This document shows, one piece after another, positions 63,342 to 64,000 of a DNA stretch of 64,000 nucleotides. Position numbers and translations under genes: made by a program. Numbering within the stretch: position 1 is the stretch's first letter; every line of letters starts with the position of its first letter. The stretch is from Paenibacillus sp. 32352 (GTDB lineage Bacteria; Bacillota; Bacilli; Paenibacillales; NBRC-103111), in contig NZ_MZNT01000012.1 in assembly GCF_002042965.1 (NCBI RefSeq), positions 124,001-188,000 on the forward strand, in the 5' to 3' direction. The notes beneath the pieces were generated by a model, which was not told where the DNA came from, ran no database searches, and was given only the letters and a program-made list of their open reading frames with translations.

Positions 63342-64000
63342 ATGAAACCGCTTGCGGACGAATTTATCAAAATATATGAATCGAGTGAGCCGTCATCTGT
63401 TTATTGCTATAGCCCGGGTCTCGTTCGGCTTGCCTCGGGGAGACTGGTGGCGACCATGGACCTGGGAGGTCCAGGTATGAAGCAACCCATCGGAAAAATA
63501 TTCACGTCGGATGACAAAGGGAAAACATGGGTTCATCGAGGGGATTTTCCGTTTGGCCACGCGAGGCCTTTCGTTGCGGGCGAATCCCTCTATATACTAG
63601 GCCATCATGGAGATCTAGCGATCATTCGCTCCGATGACGAGGGAGAATGCTGGACGGAACCGGTATCACTGACGAATGGAGAGCAGTGGCATCAGGCGCC
63701 ATGTAACGTTCACTATGCGAATGGCTCTGTATATTTGGTCATGGAGAAGCATCTTTATGGCAAGATCGAAGTTTGGGGTGTCGGTGAATTGGCGCCTGTC
63801 CTGATGCGTGGCCAAACGGATACGGATTTGACGAAGGCCAATAGCTGGACGTTCGCTTCTGAGCTCGCCTTTTGTGACGCCGTTCCTGCTGAGGAGCTGG
63901 ATTATTTCGGAGTTCCGTTCTTTCACACTGATCCGAAGCGGTATATTGATCTCGCACCGGGCAGGGGATGTGCACCAGCAGGGTGGCTAGAGACCAATGT
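63342..64000 (+). CDS. Sialidase-fold (Asp-box) protein, cut by window end
   Basis: The frame is open from an ATG at 63342, behind ATAGGAGG, to the window edge (219 codons). It has the six-bladed sialidase look: an N-terminal YSPGLVRLASGRLVATMDL, an Asp-box TSDDKGKTW near residue 54 and a second, degenerate RSDDEGECW near 94. No signal peptide is seen. GH33 sialidases, and several other exo-hydrolases and lyases, have this fold. With a NanA-type aldolase in the same operon, a sialic-acid-like or other ulosonic substrate is conceivable, but the catalytic residues are outside or not assignable. Confidence 0.75.
   Translation, partial: MKPLADEFIKIYESSEPSSVYCYSPGLVRLASGRLVATMDLGGPGMKQPIGKIFTSDDKGKTWVHRGDFPFGHARPFVAGESLYILGHHGDLAIIRSDDEGECWTEPVSLTNGEQWHQAPCNVHYANGSVYLVMEKHLYGKIEVWGVGELAPVLMRGQTDTDLTKANSWTFASELAFCDAVPAEELDYFGVPFFHTDPKRYIDLAPGRGCAPAGWLETN

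Noticed and set aside
1..64000. CRISPR arrays, tRNA, rRNA, riboswitches and intact transposases
   Set aside because: No regularly spaced repeats, cloverleaf sequences, conserved rRNA segments, recognisable riboswitch cores or transposase genes were seen by eye. Degenerate RNA elements could have been missed.

Overview
The window reads as chromosomal DNA of a Gram-positive, spore-forming Bacillota, most like Paenibacillus or a close relative. The grounds are strong AGGAGG-type ribosome binding sites, frequent GTG and TTG starts, repeated YesM/YesN two-component pairs, membrane-anchored AraC regulators, several LplABC-type sugar importers without their own ATPase, a YheC/YheD spore-coat ATP-grasp gene and a small Paenibacillus-type protein. 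The genus is inferred from gene style. No rRNA, tRNA or CRISPR array was seen, and no intact transposase.

Left part (1-14.7 kb), mixed housekeeping and stress genes: an ApbE flavin transferase with a ferric-reductase-like membrane protein, a decayed peptide-binding protein, a YHYH/stalk secreted protein, an MMPL exporter, a YtrA-type GntR repressor with its ABC exporter, an Eis-like acetyltransferase, a YjbR/MmcQ protein, an ArsR regulator next to a flavin-reductase-like protein, and a YesN/YesM pair encoded tail to tail. The MMPL and GntR promoters share a motif at the same distance from the -10 box, so they look co-regulated.

14.9-25.3 kb is a carbohydrate locus: binding protein, two permeases, GH51 arabinofuranosidase, carboxylesterase, an unassigned 739-residue glycosidase-like protein, then a separate Gfo/Idh dehydrogenase. 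None of the three enzymes has a signal peptide, so they probably trim imported, esterified arabinose-containing oligosaccharides in the cytoplasm. 25.4-29.2 kb holds a YheC-type gene, a GMC oxidoreductase and a sparse, scarred stretch.

29.3-34.1 kb is a nitrate-reductase-like operon that appears to be decaying: the molybdopterin subunit has lost its 5' half, and the NarK-type transporter has an in-frame stop followed by PAS-domain sequence. 34.4-44.6 kb is a nucleoside or ribose salvage locus (YesM, YesN, nucleoside hydrolase, binding protein, two permeases, ribokinase) that contains an exact 1604-bp tandem duplication with a GAA junction. 45-52 kb carries an LplABC-type importer, an AraC regulator and a GH105 unsaturated glycuronyl hydrolase, probably for rhamnogalacturonan fragments. 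52.2-64 kb is a fourth glycan locus: an orphan binding protein divergent from an AraC regulator, then a Tat-exported beta-helix protein, a DapA/NanA-type aldolase, a second paralogous binding protein, two permeases and a sialidase-fold protein cut by the window end. Its substrate is not evident and it is the best candidate here for an undescribed pathway. Three near-consensus catabolite-response (cre) boxes lie upstream of carbohydrate genes.
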